DNA of 64,000 nt from CAAGNP01 sp964611185 (GTDB taxonomy: Bacteria > Bacteroidota > Bacteroidia > Bacteroidales > UBA932), in NCBI GenBank assembly GCA_964611185.1, contig CAZSXE010000005.1:16780-80779 (forward strand). Direction: 5' to 3'. A program made the position numbers and the translations under genes. Shown here one piece after another: positions 54,514 to 62,271 of the stretch (position 1 is its first letter; every line of letters starts with the position of its first letter). A model generated the notes under the pieces. It was not told where the DNA came from. It ran no database searches and saw only the letters and a list, made by a program, of their open reading frames with translations.

Positions 54514-54547
54514 TTATCTCTCTGATTTTCAGCAGAGATAATTTTTT
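54514..54547 (+). terminator. Terminator of the hybrid sensor gene
   Basis: TTATCTCT (54514-54521) pairs with AGAGATAA (54534-54541) with an inner CTGA/TCAG, followed by six T. It is framed by a 10-bp inverted repeat, TTATACTTTG (54497-54506) and CAAAGTATAA (54555-54564). Confidence 0.75.
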
Positions 54548-54574
54548 ATATACACAAAGTATAATTATCCGTTA

Positions 54575-54610
54575 GTAAAAAATGTCTATATACTGTAAAA
54601 AGATGTCTAT
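54575..54610 (+). promoter_or_regulatory. Direct repeat, candidate operator of the hybrid regulator
   Basis: GTAAAAAATGTCTAT (54575-54589) and GTAAAAAGATGTCTAT (54595-54610): two half-sites offset by 20-21 bases, on one face of the helix, 9 bases before the -33 element of the peptide operon. AraC-type regulators typically bind such direct repeats, and the regulator gene ends 90 bases upstream. The link is inferred from position and spacing. Confidence 0.55.
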
Positions 54611-54619
54611 GCAGTATTA

Positions 54620-54648
54620 TTGAAGCTAAACTTAATGATAGACCTTTG
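54620..54648 (+). promoter_or_regulatory. Promoter of the peptide-lipoprotein operon
   Basis: TTG (54620-54622), 18 bases, GACCTTTG (54641-54648; lacks the first T of TAnnTTTG). The weak -7 fits a promoter that needs an activator. The first ATG is 25 bases on. Confidence 0.45.
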
Positions 54649-54673
54649 TATTGGGATAAGAAACTATACATAT

Positions 54674-54820
54674 ATGGATTCCATCGATAAATTAAAATAT
54701 GAGGAGTTGATACTAATTCTGAAAGATTTCTATGTGGAAATGATAAATAAAGAGATTATTGGAGGTGAGAATATAGATAAATGGAAAATAGAAAATATGA
54801 AAAATGATAATACTAACTAA
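54674..54820 (+). CDS. Small hypothetical protein, 48 residues
   Basis: Starts MDSIDKLKYEELILILKDFY and is predicted helical, acidic, with no signal peptide. It is first in the putative operon and 19 bases ahead of the next small gene. Family not recognised. A longer TTG start at 54620 would overlap the promoter and is rejected. Confidence 0.5.
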   Translation: MDSIDKLKYEELILILKDFYVEMINKEIIGGENIDKWKIENMKNDNTN

Positions 54821-54839
54821 TAATCAAATAATAACATTT

Positions 54840-54971
54840 ATGAAAAAAGAAATTAGACTATCAGAAAAATACGAGGCGCCGCAGATAGAGGCGCTTGAAG
54901 TCCAAATAGAAAACGGATTTGCTGCTTCACCCTCATACGGTGGTTTCCCTGATGAAGAAAGCTGGGATTAA
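54840..54971 (+). CDS. Small peptide, 43 residues, Bacteroidales precursor-like
   Basis: Composition: charged N-terminal half with EKYEAPQIEALEVQIENGFAA, then a Ser/Gly/Pro/Asp/Glu-rich tail (SPSYGGFPDEESWD). From memory, many Bacteroidales genomes hold such peptides with a P-x-I/V-E-x-x-E-V pattern and a G-F-A-A-S stretch, placed before genes for surface lipoproteins. It has no export signal of a normal kind, and it looks like a leader-plus-core precursor, but no maturation enzyme is adjacent. Function unknown. Confidence 0.6.
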   Translation: MKKEIRLSEKYEAPQIEALEVQIENGFAASPSYGGFPDEESWD

Positions 54972-54986
54972 AAGTAATATAGTAAA

Positions 54987-55013
54987 ATACTATGAGTAAG
55001 ATACTATGAGTAA
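54987..55013 (+). repeat. Tandem 13-base repeat
   Basis: ATACTATGAGTAA at 54987-54999 and again at 55001-55013, period 14, in the gap between the 43-residue peptide and the lipoprotein gene. May be a slippage product or a regulatory site. Confidence 0.6.
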
Positions 55014-55042
55014 AATAAGAATAACATAAAAAAAGAAACAAC

Positions 55043-56740
55043 ATGAAAAAGAAATTAATTTATAGATTATTTATAAGTCTGTCGTTAATTGGATTTCTGA
55101 CGATAGCAAACTCCTGTACCAAAGAGGAGAAGAGTGATACAAACATCCATCAGGAAATGGTAAAAGTTTCTGATCTTAAATTAGATTTTGATATCAGCCG
55201 TTCATCTTTTGAGGGAGTTTCTGATGACACCAAAGCCGTAAAACAAGGCTGGGAGGCAGGAGATGAAATACATATCATATTTAAGGCAACAAGAGACATG
55301 ACATTTGACTCTAGAGGCTTTTTAACACTTCGTTTCGATGGTTCGAATTGGAGTTCAAGCACTACGCCTGCAAACTTTACCATCCCTACCTCGGGGAATA
55401 TGTCTGCTATACATGTTTTTAAAGGGAAGGTTCCATATTTTAAAACAGCGATAGGTCCGTTAGCGGTGGACTGCGATCATAGTACATATTTCCTAAAAGA
55501 TGAAAATAAGAAATATACAGTAAGTGACGGAGTCATATCTGAGAAGTTAGAGATGAAGTTATATAATCAAGCTTTACAGATAACCATCACTAATCTAAAA
55601 AAAGAGGACGGGTGGAATCTACATAATGAAAATGTGGATCCAACTCCAGGTGGAGCGATAAACTGCTCTAATGGACAAACAGGATCAGTTAAATTAGCTA
55701 AATATTACCCACTGTTAGGTATAGCAAACGAAGATGGATTAGCATTTTACAGCGCTGGTGATATTAATTATGGTGTTTCAGTAGGTAATATAAGACTAAT
55801 AAATAAAGACGGAGAAGTATATAATAAGAAATTTGATAGTAAGACATTTCAAAACCTTAAAGCCTACAAAATTACAGGACCCAAGAGTAAAACTGAATTA
55901 AACGGCTGGACATTCGATTCTTTTAAGAAAGATGGAGTCTTTTATGATTTTATAGATGAAAATAATGTACAGGTATCTTTCAATCCACAGAAAAAAGAAG
56001 GCTTGGATGCTGGATATAATGACTCTTATAGTGAAACTGTAAATATTCCTGCTACTGTAGAATATGATGGTAAAACATATATAGTAAAAAAAATAAGAGA
56101 AGGAGCTTTCGCTGCACAGAAAAAAGTTAAGACCATAAATATAGCGGATGGTGTGACTGGAATAGGTGCCTGGGCTTTTACCTTCTGCCCTAATTTAGAA
56201 ACGATATCCTTACCAGCTACTATAGGTTCCATAGATTATGGAGATCCTGTTTTTAATTTCAGTGCTAAATTAAGCGTAACTATCGCAGCTGAAAATCCTT
56301 ATTTTGAAACTCATACTGATGGCTCGATTTATGATAAATCTGCTGACAAAGTATTATTCTGGGTTCCTCAAATATTAACAGGTGATCTAATAATCATTGA
56401 TAATTGTAAATGTATCAAAAACTATGCTATTAATTATTCAAAGGTGACATATATTCATATACCCGCTTCGGTAAATAATATTGGTCTTGATAATTTTATT
56501 CAAATGCCTAATCTTAGCACCATTTCTCTTAACTGGAATGCTACGCAGCTATCGGCTCTGAACTATGTAACTAAAAGCAGCGGTGGAACAGGCATAGAGA
56601 GTCATTATTTTCGCGGCACCACTACCACCTATATAGCCATCTCCGTCCCCAGAGGCACCAAGGAAGCATATAAAGCCCACCCTCTATGGGGAAAAGGAAA
56701 ATTCTTTACTGATGAACAAATCGTAGAAAGACCAAGATAA
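55043..56740 (+). CDS. Surface lipoprotein with BspA-type leucine-rich repeats
   Basis: 565 residues. Lipobox ANSC (C25) followed by acidic residues, consistent with export to the outer membrane. The N-terminal 270 residues form a beta-rich region similar to fimbrillin-like domains (KTxTxxxxx-like strands, EAGDEIHIIF). The C-terminal half (about 320-540) contains LRR_5/BspA repeats, for example VKTINIADGVTGIGAWAFTFCPNLETISLP and YIHIPASVNNIGLDNF. BspA relatives bind host or microbial ligands. Its operon is headed by two small genes, and a terminator follows. Confidence 0.85.
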   Translation: MKKKLIYRLFISLSLIGFLTIANSCTKEEKSDTNIHQEMVKVSDLKLDFDISRSSFEGVSDDTKAVKQGWEAGDEIHIIFKATRDMTFDSRGFLTLRFDGSNWSSSTTPANFTIPTSGNMSAIHVFKGKVPYFKTAIGPLAVDCDHSTYFLKDENKKYTVSDGVISEKLEMKLYNQALQITITNLKKEDGWNLHNENVDPTPGGAINCSNGQTGSVKLAKYYPLLGIANEDGLAFYSAGDINYGVSVGNIRLINKDGEVYNKKFDSKTFQNLKAYKITGPKSKTELNGWTFDSFKKDGVFYDFIDENNVQVSFNPQKKEGLDAGYNDSYSETVNIPATVEYDGKTYIVKKIREGAFAAQKKVKTINIADGVTGIGAWAFTFCPNLETISLPATIGSIDYGDPVFNFSAKLSVTIAAENPYFETHTDGSIYDKSADKVLFWVPQILTGDLIIIDNCKCIKNYAINYSKVTYIHIPASVNNIGLDNFIQMPNLSTISLNWNATQLSALNYVTKSSGGTGIESHYFRGTTTTYIAISVPRGTKEAYKAHPLWGKGKFFTDEQIVERPR

Positions 56741-56772
56741 CAAAATAACAACCCTAAAGGATCTATTTTCCC

Positions 56773-56814
56773 AGCAGAGGTATTACTTGCTTGCAAAGTA
56801 ACCTCTGCTTTTTT
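56773..56814 (+). terminator. Terminator of the lipoprotein operon
   Basis: AGCAGAGG (56773-56780) pairs with CCTCTGCT (56802-56809), with a further TTACTT/AAGTAA pairing after a two-base bulge, followed by six T. Confidence 0.85.
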
Positions 56815-56913
56815 ATTCTCTGATTACAACCACTCCGTTATTCGCACCCAATTTAATAATTGACGATGGTTTGTGCAAAGAGTTATCTTCATAAATTGGG
56901 TCTGATGTTCTAT

Positions 56914-57085
56914 TGAACTGCGGCCCAAAAGTAGGACACAATAAAAAAAAATGAAAAGAAATTATTATTTAGAAAAAGTCGCAGCAGTAAAGCGTTTATT
57001 ATCAGGAGAAAATTTTAATTCTGTATCACAAGATACAGGGATAAAATACAGTGATCTCAAATTAATTTTGATTGTAAGTATATAA
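56914..57085 (+). mobile_element. Remnant of an IS3-family element (left end and orfA start)
   Basis: Begins with an IS3-type end, TGAACTGCGGCCCAAAAGTAG, and then an ATG at 56951 opening a 44-codon frame (MKRNYYLEKVAAVKRLLSGE...), the N-terminal helix-turn-helix of an IS3-family OrfA, which ends at an early stop (57083-57085). No OrfB or right end was seen. Sequence that follows supplies part of the next promoter. Confidence 0.7.
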
Positions 57086-57101
57086 ATAATATCTACTTTT
57101 G
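57072..57101 (+). promoter_or_regulatory. Promoter of the Stealth gene
   Basis: -33 TTG (57072-57074), 19 bases, -7 TACTTTTG (57094-57101; exact), 38 bases before the ATG. The -33 lies inside the IS remnant. Confidence 0.6.
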
Positions 57102-57139
57102 CCGAAATTATTATAACTTATGACAATTGAGCTGAAATA

Positions 57140-58018
57140 ATGGATGTAGTTATCACTTATGTAAACGGATTGGATCCTGTATGGAAAAAAGATTTCCAAC
57201 AATATACGAATAGACCTATTATTGAGAAAAGATTTCGTGACTGGGGGACATTAAAATATCTCGTGAGAGGCATTGAGACTTATATGCCTTTTATTCGAAA
57301 TGTCTATCTTGTAGTCTCCGGAGAGAGCCAGATACCCGATTGGGCAAATACTTCAAATCTTAAAATAGTGCTACATAAAGATATTATTCCCTCAGAATAC
57401 CTTCCCACCTTTAACTGCAACACCATAGAGATGTATCTGCCTAAAATAGAAGGGCTTGACGAAGAATTTATCTATTTCAACGATGATATTTTCCCATTAA
57501 ATTATTGTAAACCTGAAGATTTTTTCAGAGACAATAAGATAATTTTGAAATTTTCACATCATATTTTGATCCATAATATGTTTAAAAAAATCTGTCGAAA
57601 TTCAGATGTTTTATCAAGAAAATTATTAGGTAAGAAACCATCAACCTGTTTTATTCGCCCTCAGCATGTGTGCACCCCCATGTATAAAAGCGAATGTGAA
57701 GAGGTCCTCAGACTGGCAGAAAAAGAGATAAAAGAGTCCATCGGTATGCTCCGTTCAGAAAATGACTACGGTCAATATTTATTTTTAGACTACCTGTATT
57801 ACAAAGGGAAGGCAATATCTCGCAGATTATCCAAAAAACATTTTTCAGTAGCTCTACTTTCTACCTCCACAATTAGAAAATTCATTTTAAATCCCACTCA
57901 CAAATTGGTATGTATCAACGATGTGCGCCTGAGCGCAAAGAGATATGAAAAGCTACGACAAGTAATTATCAAAGCATTTGAGTCTCGCTTGCCAAGCCCA
58001 TCACGCTTTGAAAAATAG
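57140..58018 (+). CDS. Stealth family capsular polysaccharide phosphotransferase
   Basis: Probable hexose-1-phosphate (or hexosamine-1-phosphate) transferase that joins sugars by phosphodiester bonds. 292 residues with the four conserved Stealth regions: CR1 VVITYVNGLDPVW (3-15), CR2 from RFRDWGTLKYLVRGIETY to FIYFNDDIFP (about 30-120), a CR3-like part with CTPMYKSE (about 178), and CR4 INDVRLSAKRYEKLR near the end with a final PSPSRFEK. No capsule cluster is adjacent, so the polymer is unknown. Confidence 0.85.
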   Translation: MDVVITYVNGLDPVWKKDFQQYTNRPIIEKRFRDWGTLKYLVRGIETYMPFIRNVYLVVSGESQIPDWANTSNLKIVLHKDIIPSEYLPTFNCNTIEMYLPKIEGLDEEFIYFNDDIFPLNYCKPEDFFRDNKIILKFSHHILIHNMFKKICRNSDVLSRKLLGKKPSTCFIRPQHVCTPMYKSECEEVLRLAEKEIKESIGMLRSENDYGQYLFLDYLYYKGKAISRRLSKKHFSVALLSTSTIRKFILNPTHKLVCINDVRLSAKRYEKLRQVIIKAFESRLPSPSRFEK

Positions 58019-58041
58019 CTGCTATGCCGCTATCACCCCTC

Positions 58042-60198
58042 CTATTGTAGCGGAGCTACTACCTCCACAACTTCTGGAAGATCCATCCCTATTTTTTTCA
58101 GAAAATCTATAGTAGGAACACCGTTGTGATTCCACCCTCTACGCTTATAAACAGCATCCAAAAGGCTTTCATAACGATCTTCACGATATTTGCGTAAAGC
58201 ATCATATTTCTCCTTCAAGGTCATCTTCGCAGGATCAAGCCCGAGGATATCTTTCAGCTGCCCGTCATATCTCTCCTGACGGGATTCATACTCCTCAAAA
58301 GTAACCGGCCCGCAAGCCCTGTACGGCTGAGCATCATCCTTACGAAGTCCGTATCCAAGACGGATATTAAAAACTTTTTGAAAATTATAAACCCTTTCTG
58401 ATTCTTCTATTAAAGTCTCCTTCGTAAGATGTTTCCCCGTCACAGCATTATAAACAGTCACATAATTATCGACATGCTCGGGGACTTTGGAAGGTTCATC
58501 CGTCTGAGCATTGTCAGCAGGCTCAATATCATTCCAGCAAAGCTTGCAGAATCCGGCAAGTCCGAACCAAGTTCTGAACATAGGGAAATAATGAAGCGCC
58601 TCAGCCTTATTTTCAAATGTAGGGATAGCATTATTCACCATATCCATAAAGATAAGCCAAGCCTCATCGTGCTGAGGTCCCTTATTCGTCATAGCATACC
58701 CCCCCTGCTGCGCAAGAGACTCTCGAGGAATGTACATCGAATACTCCAGGCCTTTATTTTCCATAGCAATATCAGTAAGGAATTTGGGATCTCCCCACCC
58801 GTTCTTGATGAACAACTCCTTCATTTTCTTAACACCCATACCGGCCACAAGGCCAAATCCCTCACCACGCGAGAGCTGGTGCATACATTCAAGTACATCA
58901 CCACCATTTCCCCAAGAAAAATCAAGACCGCCGGTTCTTTCACTATTTAATATGCCATTTTCCCAGCACTCCATAATAAATCCTATAAGATTACCCCAAG
59001 AAATAGTACAGATACCGTAAGTATCACAATAAAAATTCTGCTCAATAATGTTTCTCGGATCGAAAACTCCCTCATTGGAACCAAGAGCGGCAGCTGTTTC
59101 ATATTCAGGACCATCCACAATCACCTTTTGCCCCTTATAAGGACCGGTAGCAAGCTCAAAATCATCCACACCCTTCGCACATTGGAGAGCACACCCCGTC
59201 CAGCATCCGTCAGGAACACCCTGAGTAAACCACTTTTTCCAAGCATTCAAATCTATTTTAGGACAATCCTCGTGATCCCCATACTTATAATTCATCACCG
59301 GAAGAATATCATATTTCTCCATAACACCCATTAAGTGAGCAGTACCCACCTTACGCATCTGGCATTGAACATCATCAAGCTCGCGTACCTCTTTCTGAAT
59401 TCTTCTACCGCGTTCCGCAATAGCATCCAAATCGACCACATTATTCAGATTTCCGCTCACTCTCGGAATCTTAGCCACTATAGCCCGCACATTTTTCTGC
59501 CTCAGCAGTGTCCCGATTCCCCCTCTACCTGCCTGTTTCAGACGAATTTTCTTACGCTTTACATCGTAAAATGTAAAATTCAACATCCCTATCACCGAAT
59601 GTTCGGCAGCCGTCCCCGATGAGACCACAGAAACATTTATTTTATCCTTTTCATCATTGGCAAACATCTCGTGAAGCTCCTCCCCAAGAAGATGCGAATC
59701 GATGTGTAACTCATCCGTAGCCTCAAATATTTCCACCTCGTGGTCCACCCCATTTATATAAATAATCACATCCTTATCAGAAATACCCTGAAGTTCGAAA
59801 GCATCAAAACCACTGAATTTCAAATGAGGACCGAAATGTCCGCCGACATTAGAGTCGATGATTCTATCTGTCTGCGGAGATATTGCCACGCAAATACTCT
59901 TTCCTGTCCCCGAATACTGAGTGATTCCGCACACCGGTCCTCCGGAAATAACAATCTCATTTTCAGGATCATACCACTTAGTAGTAGGCTTTACAGCATC
60001 CCAAAGCATCCTCAAACCATACCCCTTTCCACCGATGAATTTCTCTTTCACCTCAGAAGAAATAGGCCTTACTTCGACCTTTTTTGTAGAAACATTTACA
60101 TATAAACTTTGATCTGTGTATCCTTTATCAAGAGCTTTCCACTGATAGGGAAACTTCGCAAGAATATTGCGCTGTGATTTTATCTTCTGTATATCCAT
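58042..60198 (-). CDS. Tungsten-containing aldehyde:ferredoxin oxidoreductase family protein
   Basis: Oxidises an aldehyde (or related carbonyl) using a tungstopterin and a [4Fe-4S] cluster, with ferredoxin as acceptor. 718 residues: the N-terminal AOR domain with the pterin-binding GGKGYGLRMLWD motif (about 57-68), central helical domains with the cluster-binding Cys (CWTGCALQC, about 340), and the last Cys region GFCKLCWND (about 515-525). The Cys spacing at the first cluster motif is CxxxCxxxC, one residue longer than the textbook CxxCxxxC. The substrate is unknown. A 2[4Fe-4S] ferredoxin is coded at 21,986. Divergent from thiF with crossing promoters. Confidence 0.92.
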   Translation of the reverse strand: MDIQKIKSQRNILAKFPYQWKALDKGYTDQSLYVNVSTKKVEVRPISSEVKEKFIGGKGYGLRMLWDAVKPTTKWYDPENEIVISGGPVCGITQYSGTGKSICVAISPQTDRIIDSNVGGHFGPHLKFSGFDAFELQGISDKDVIIYINGVDHEVEIFEATDELHIDSHLLGEELHEMFANDEKDKINVSVVSSGTAAEHSVIGMLNFTFYDVKRKKIRLKQAGRGGIGTLLRQKNVRAIVAKIPRVSGNLNNVVDLDAIAERGRRIQKEVRELDDVQCQMRKVGTAHLMGVMEKYDILPVMNYKYGDHEDCPKIDLNAWKKWFTQGVPDGCWTGCALQCAKGVDDFELATGPYKGQKVIVDGPEYETAAALGSNEGVFDPRNIIEQNFYCDTYGICTISWGNLIGFIMECWENGILNSERTGGLDFSWGNGGDVLECMHQLSRGEGFGLVAGMGVKKMKELFIKNGWGDPKFLTDIAMENKGLEYSMYIPRESLAQQGGYAMTNKGPQHDEAWLIFMDMVNNAIPTFENKAEALHYFPMFRTWFGLAGFCKLCWNDIEPADNAQTDEPSKVPEHVDNYVTVYNAVTGKHLTKETLIEESERVYNFQKVFNIRLGYGLRKDDAQPYRACGPVTFEEYESRQERYDGQLKDILGLDPAKMTLKEKYDALRKYREDRYESLLDAVYKRRGWNHNGVPTIDFLKKIGMDLPEVVEVVAPLQ

Positions 60199-60212
60199 TG
60201 AGATAAATTATT

Positions 60213-60254
60213 TACATTTGTACAAAAATAGGAAGAATGTCTTACATATCCAAA
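60213..60254. promoter_or_regulatory. Overlapping divergent promoters of AOR and thiF operon
   Basis: Minus strand (AOR): -33 TTTG at 60251-60254, 20 bases, -7 TATTTTTG at 60223-60230. Plus strand (thiF): -7 TACATTTG at 60213-60220, 17 bases before the ATG. The two -7 elements are 2 bases apart and face each other, and the AOR -33 lies in the thiF coding sequence. Confidence 0.6.
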
Positions 60255-60833
60255 ACAAAAAACACCATAAAAAGCAAAATCGTAGGAATCGCAGGGGCCG
60301 GAGGACTGGGGTCCAATTGTGCCTGTGCACTTGTAAGAAGCGGCATAGAAAAGCTGATTATAGCAGATTTCGACACAGTCTCGCAGGATAACCTTCACAG
60401 ACAATTTTACTTTGCATCGCAGGTGGGGATGAAAAAGACAGATGCACTGAAAGAAAATCTCCTTAAAATAAACAGAAATATCGATATTGAGACATTTCCC
60501 ATTAAAATCACACCGGAGAATGTGCTCGAAATCTTTGGCAAGTGCGATATAGTGGTGGAAGCATTGGATGACGCTTCACAGAAGCAATGGTTCATCGAAT
60601 CAATCACCGCAGAGGCTCCGAATATCCCACTTATTGCCGCATCAGGGATTGCCGGAAGCGGCAATATCGAAACACTCAAAGTAGAACGATACGGAAATCT
60701 CTATATTTGCGGAGATCAGAAGTGTGAAGTCTCAGCAGAAATGCCTCCACTCGCACCACGAGTAACTATTGTAGCTATGATGGAAGCAGATACAGTAATA
60801 GAAATCCTAAAAAGAAAAGACAATGAAGAATGA
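60237..60833 (+). CDS. thiF: ThiF family sulfur-carrier adenylyltransferase
   Basis: E1-like enzyme that adenylates the C-terminal Gly of a ThiS/MoaD carrier. 198 residues of the short family 2 type: nucleotide-binding GAGGLGSN (about 18-25), IADFDTVSQDNLHRQFY (Asp and Arg of the ATP site), catalytic-loop region around residue 150-165 with CGDQKCEVSAEMPP. It is the first of five genes on this strand and overlaps the next by 11 bases. In this tungsten context it likely serves pterin sulfuration, although a thiamine role is possible. Confidence 0.85.
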   Translation: MSYISKTKNTIKSKIVGIAGAGGLGSNCACALVRSGIEKLIIADFDTVSQDNLHRQFYFASQVGMKKTDALKENLLKINRNIDIETFPIKITPENVLEIFGKCDIVVEALDDASQKQWFIESITAEAPNIPLIAASGIAGSGNIETLKVERYGNLYICGDQKCEVSAEMPPLAPRVTIVAMMEADTVIEILKRKDNEE

Positions 60834-61038
60834 ATTGACAATAACCCTCAACCACAGAAAAGAGATATTTCCAAATGAGAAAATGACCATTTCTGAGATA
60901 ATGGAATCCAAACAATTCATTTTCAAGATGTTAGTAGTTAAACTAAACGGAAAACTCATAAAAAAAGAATCATATTCCTCAACTGTCGTTAATAGTGGAG
61001 ACAACCTCGAAATCATCCACTTGGTAAGCGGCGGTTGA
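60823..61038 (+). CDS. ThiS/MoaD-type sulfur carrier
   Basis: 71 residues with a beta-grasp pattern and a C-terminal Gly-Gly (VSGG), the site activated by ThiF. The core VVKLNGKLIKKESY...NSGDNLEIIHLVSGG is typical. Its overlap with thiF argues that the two proteins act as a pair. Whether it feeds thiazole or molybdopterin/tungstopterin cannot be told, but the AOR, WtpA and moaA neighbours favour the pterin. Confidence 0.87.
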   Translation: MKNELTITLNHRKEIFPNEKMTISEIMESKQFIFKMLVVKLNGKLIKKESYSSTVVNSGDNLEIIHLVSGG

Positions 61039-61060
61039 AACACACAATCACTAATATAAC

Positions 61061-62254
61061 ATGAAAACAATCTTAAAAATTCTTCCGATTTTATTATCTA
61101 TCATATCACTTTCATCCTGCAAAAACTTCGGACTTGATGCCATAAGCGGTTCCACCCTCGTTTGGCAATCCGGTTCAAATAATTTTTTCAATCAAGAGCC
61201 CTCTGTAACGCTCGAAGGGAGTAAATATATAACCATAGATGGAGAAGTAGAAAGTAAAACGACTATCAAGCTATCCAAACTTCCCCTTCGTTCCATCACA
61301 GTAAGAGAAGCGCGGTTATCAGAAAACAGATTCAAAGGGAGCATAATAAACGACAAATCATTCGTAAAGCAAATTCCCACAAAAGAGAATCCCGCCCCCC
61401 TCGCGCCGAATGGGGCCCCATCCATAAATGACGGCAAAATCGACTTTTACGGCACTTTCAGATATGACGGATATGCCCTCTGTGATATACTTAGCGACAT
61501 AAAAGTGGATAAAAAAAGTAAAGAAGATTTTTGGCCCCCTGTGGATTTATATGTCGAAGTGAGAAATGATGCCGGAGATGTAGCAGTCTTCTCCTGGGGA
61601 GAACTCTTCTACAGTGCCAATATGTACAGCATCATTATAGCCAAAAGAGCCACACGCGTTCTTACAGGGAAAACAGGCGAATTATGGGCCTATCCATCTC
61701 AAACTCAGATTGTTGTCTCATCAGATTTATTCTCAGAGAGAAACATTCCTAACCCCACATCCATCACCATACGCTCTCTCAAAGGAAATTACACGGTAAA
61801 CAGAGACAAATCCGTATATGAAAAGCAGCCCTCATTCTTTACAATCGCCTCTGAAGGGGATACGCTTGCCAAGATAAATGACATTAGAGAAGAACTACCC
61901 GTAGTTTCCTATCCCATCATCTACTACGGACACGGGATGGGCTATAAAGGGGAAAACACATTTACAGGACAGATGCTCAGAGACTATATCACTCCGTATA
62001 TATCAAAAAAGAACTCACATCTTCTCAGAGAAGGGATGCTCAGTATATCGGCAATAGACGGATATCGCGCCTCATTTTCCCTCTCCGAGATAATCAATAG
62101 AAACGACCAGCGCGAAGTACTCCTTATGCACGGCCAAGGAAAAGAGATAGAGGAAGGACGAGGCGGATGGTCTGTATATGGCGGCTGTGACGGATTCGCC
62201 GACCGTTCCATAAAAGGGCTAACCGAAATAAGATTAATTTTACCCGAAAACTAA
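61061..62254 (+). CDS. Lipoprotein of the tungsten module, molybdopterin-oxidoreductase-like fold suspected
   Basis: 397 residues with lipobox SLSSC (C20), so exported. Two regions resemble the sulfite-oxidase-type molybdopterin-binding fold: FRYDGYALCDILSD ... FSWGELFYSANMYSIIIA (about 130-185) and GYKGENTFTGQMLRDYI ... IDGYRASFSLSEIINRND ... LTEIRLI (about 290-395). A candidate ligand Cys is not obvious. No known family recognised with certainty. Its place between the ThiS-like carrier and WtpA suggests a role in tungstate or pterin handling on the outer side of the membrane. Confidence 0.5.
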   Translation: MKTILKILPILLSIISLSSCKNFGLDAISGSTLVWQSGSNNFFNQEPSVTLEGSKYITIDGEVESKTTIKLSKLPLRSITVREARLSENRFKGSIINDKSFVKQIPTKENPAPLAPNGAPSINDGKIDFYGTFRYDGYALCDILSDIKVDKKSKEDFWPPVDLYVEVRNDAGDVAVFSWGELFYSANMYSIIIAKRATRVLTGKTGELWAYPSQTQIVVSSDLFSERNIPNPTSITIRSLKGNYTVNRDKSVYEKQPSFFTIASEGDTLAKINDIREELPVVSYPIIYYGHGMGYKGENTFTGQMLRDYITPYISKKNSHLLREGMLSISAIDGYRASFSLSEIINRNDQREVLLMHGQGKEIEEGRGGWSVYGGCDGFADRSIKGLTEIRLILPEN

Positions 62255-62271
62255 AAGAAAATTTACATCTT

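Noticed and set aside
60199..60236. Molybdenum/tungsten cofactor riboswitch ahead of AOR or thiF
   Set aside because: Only 38 bases lie between the two start codons, filled by the promoters; there is no room for such a structure.
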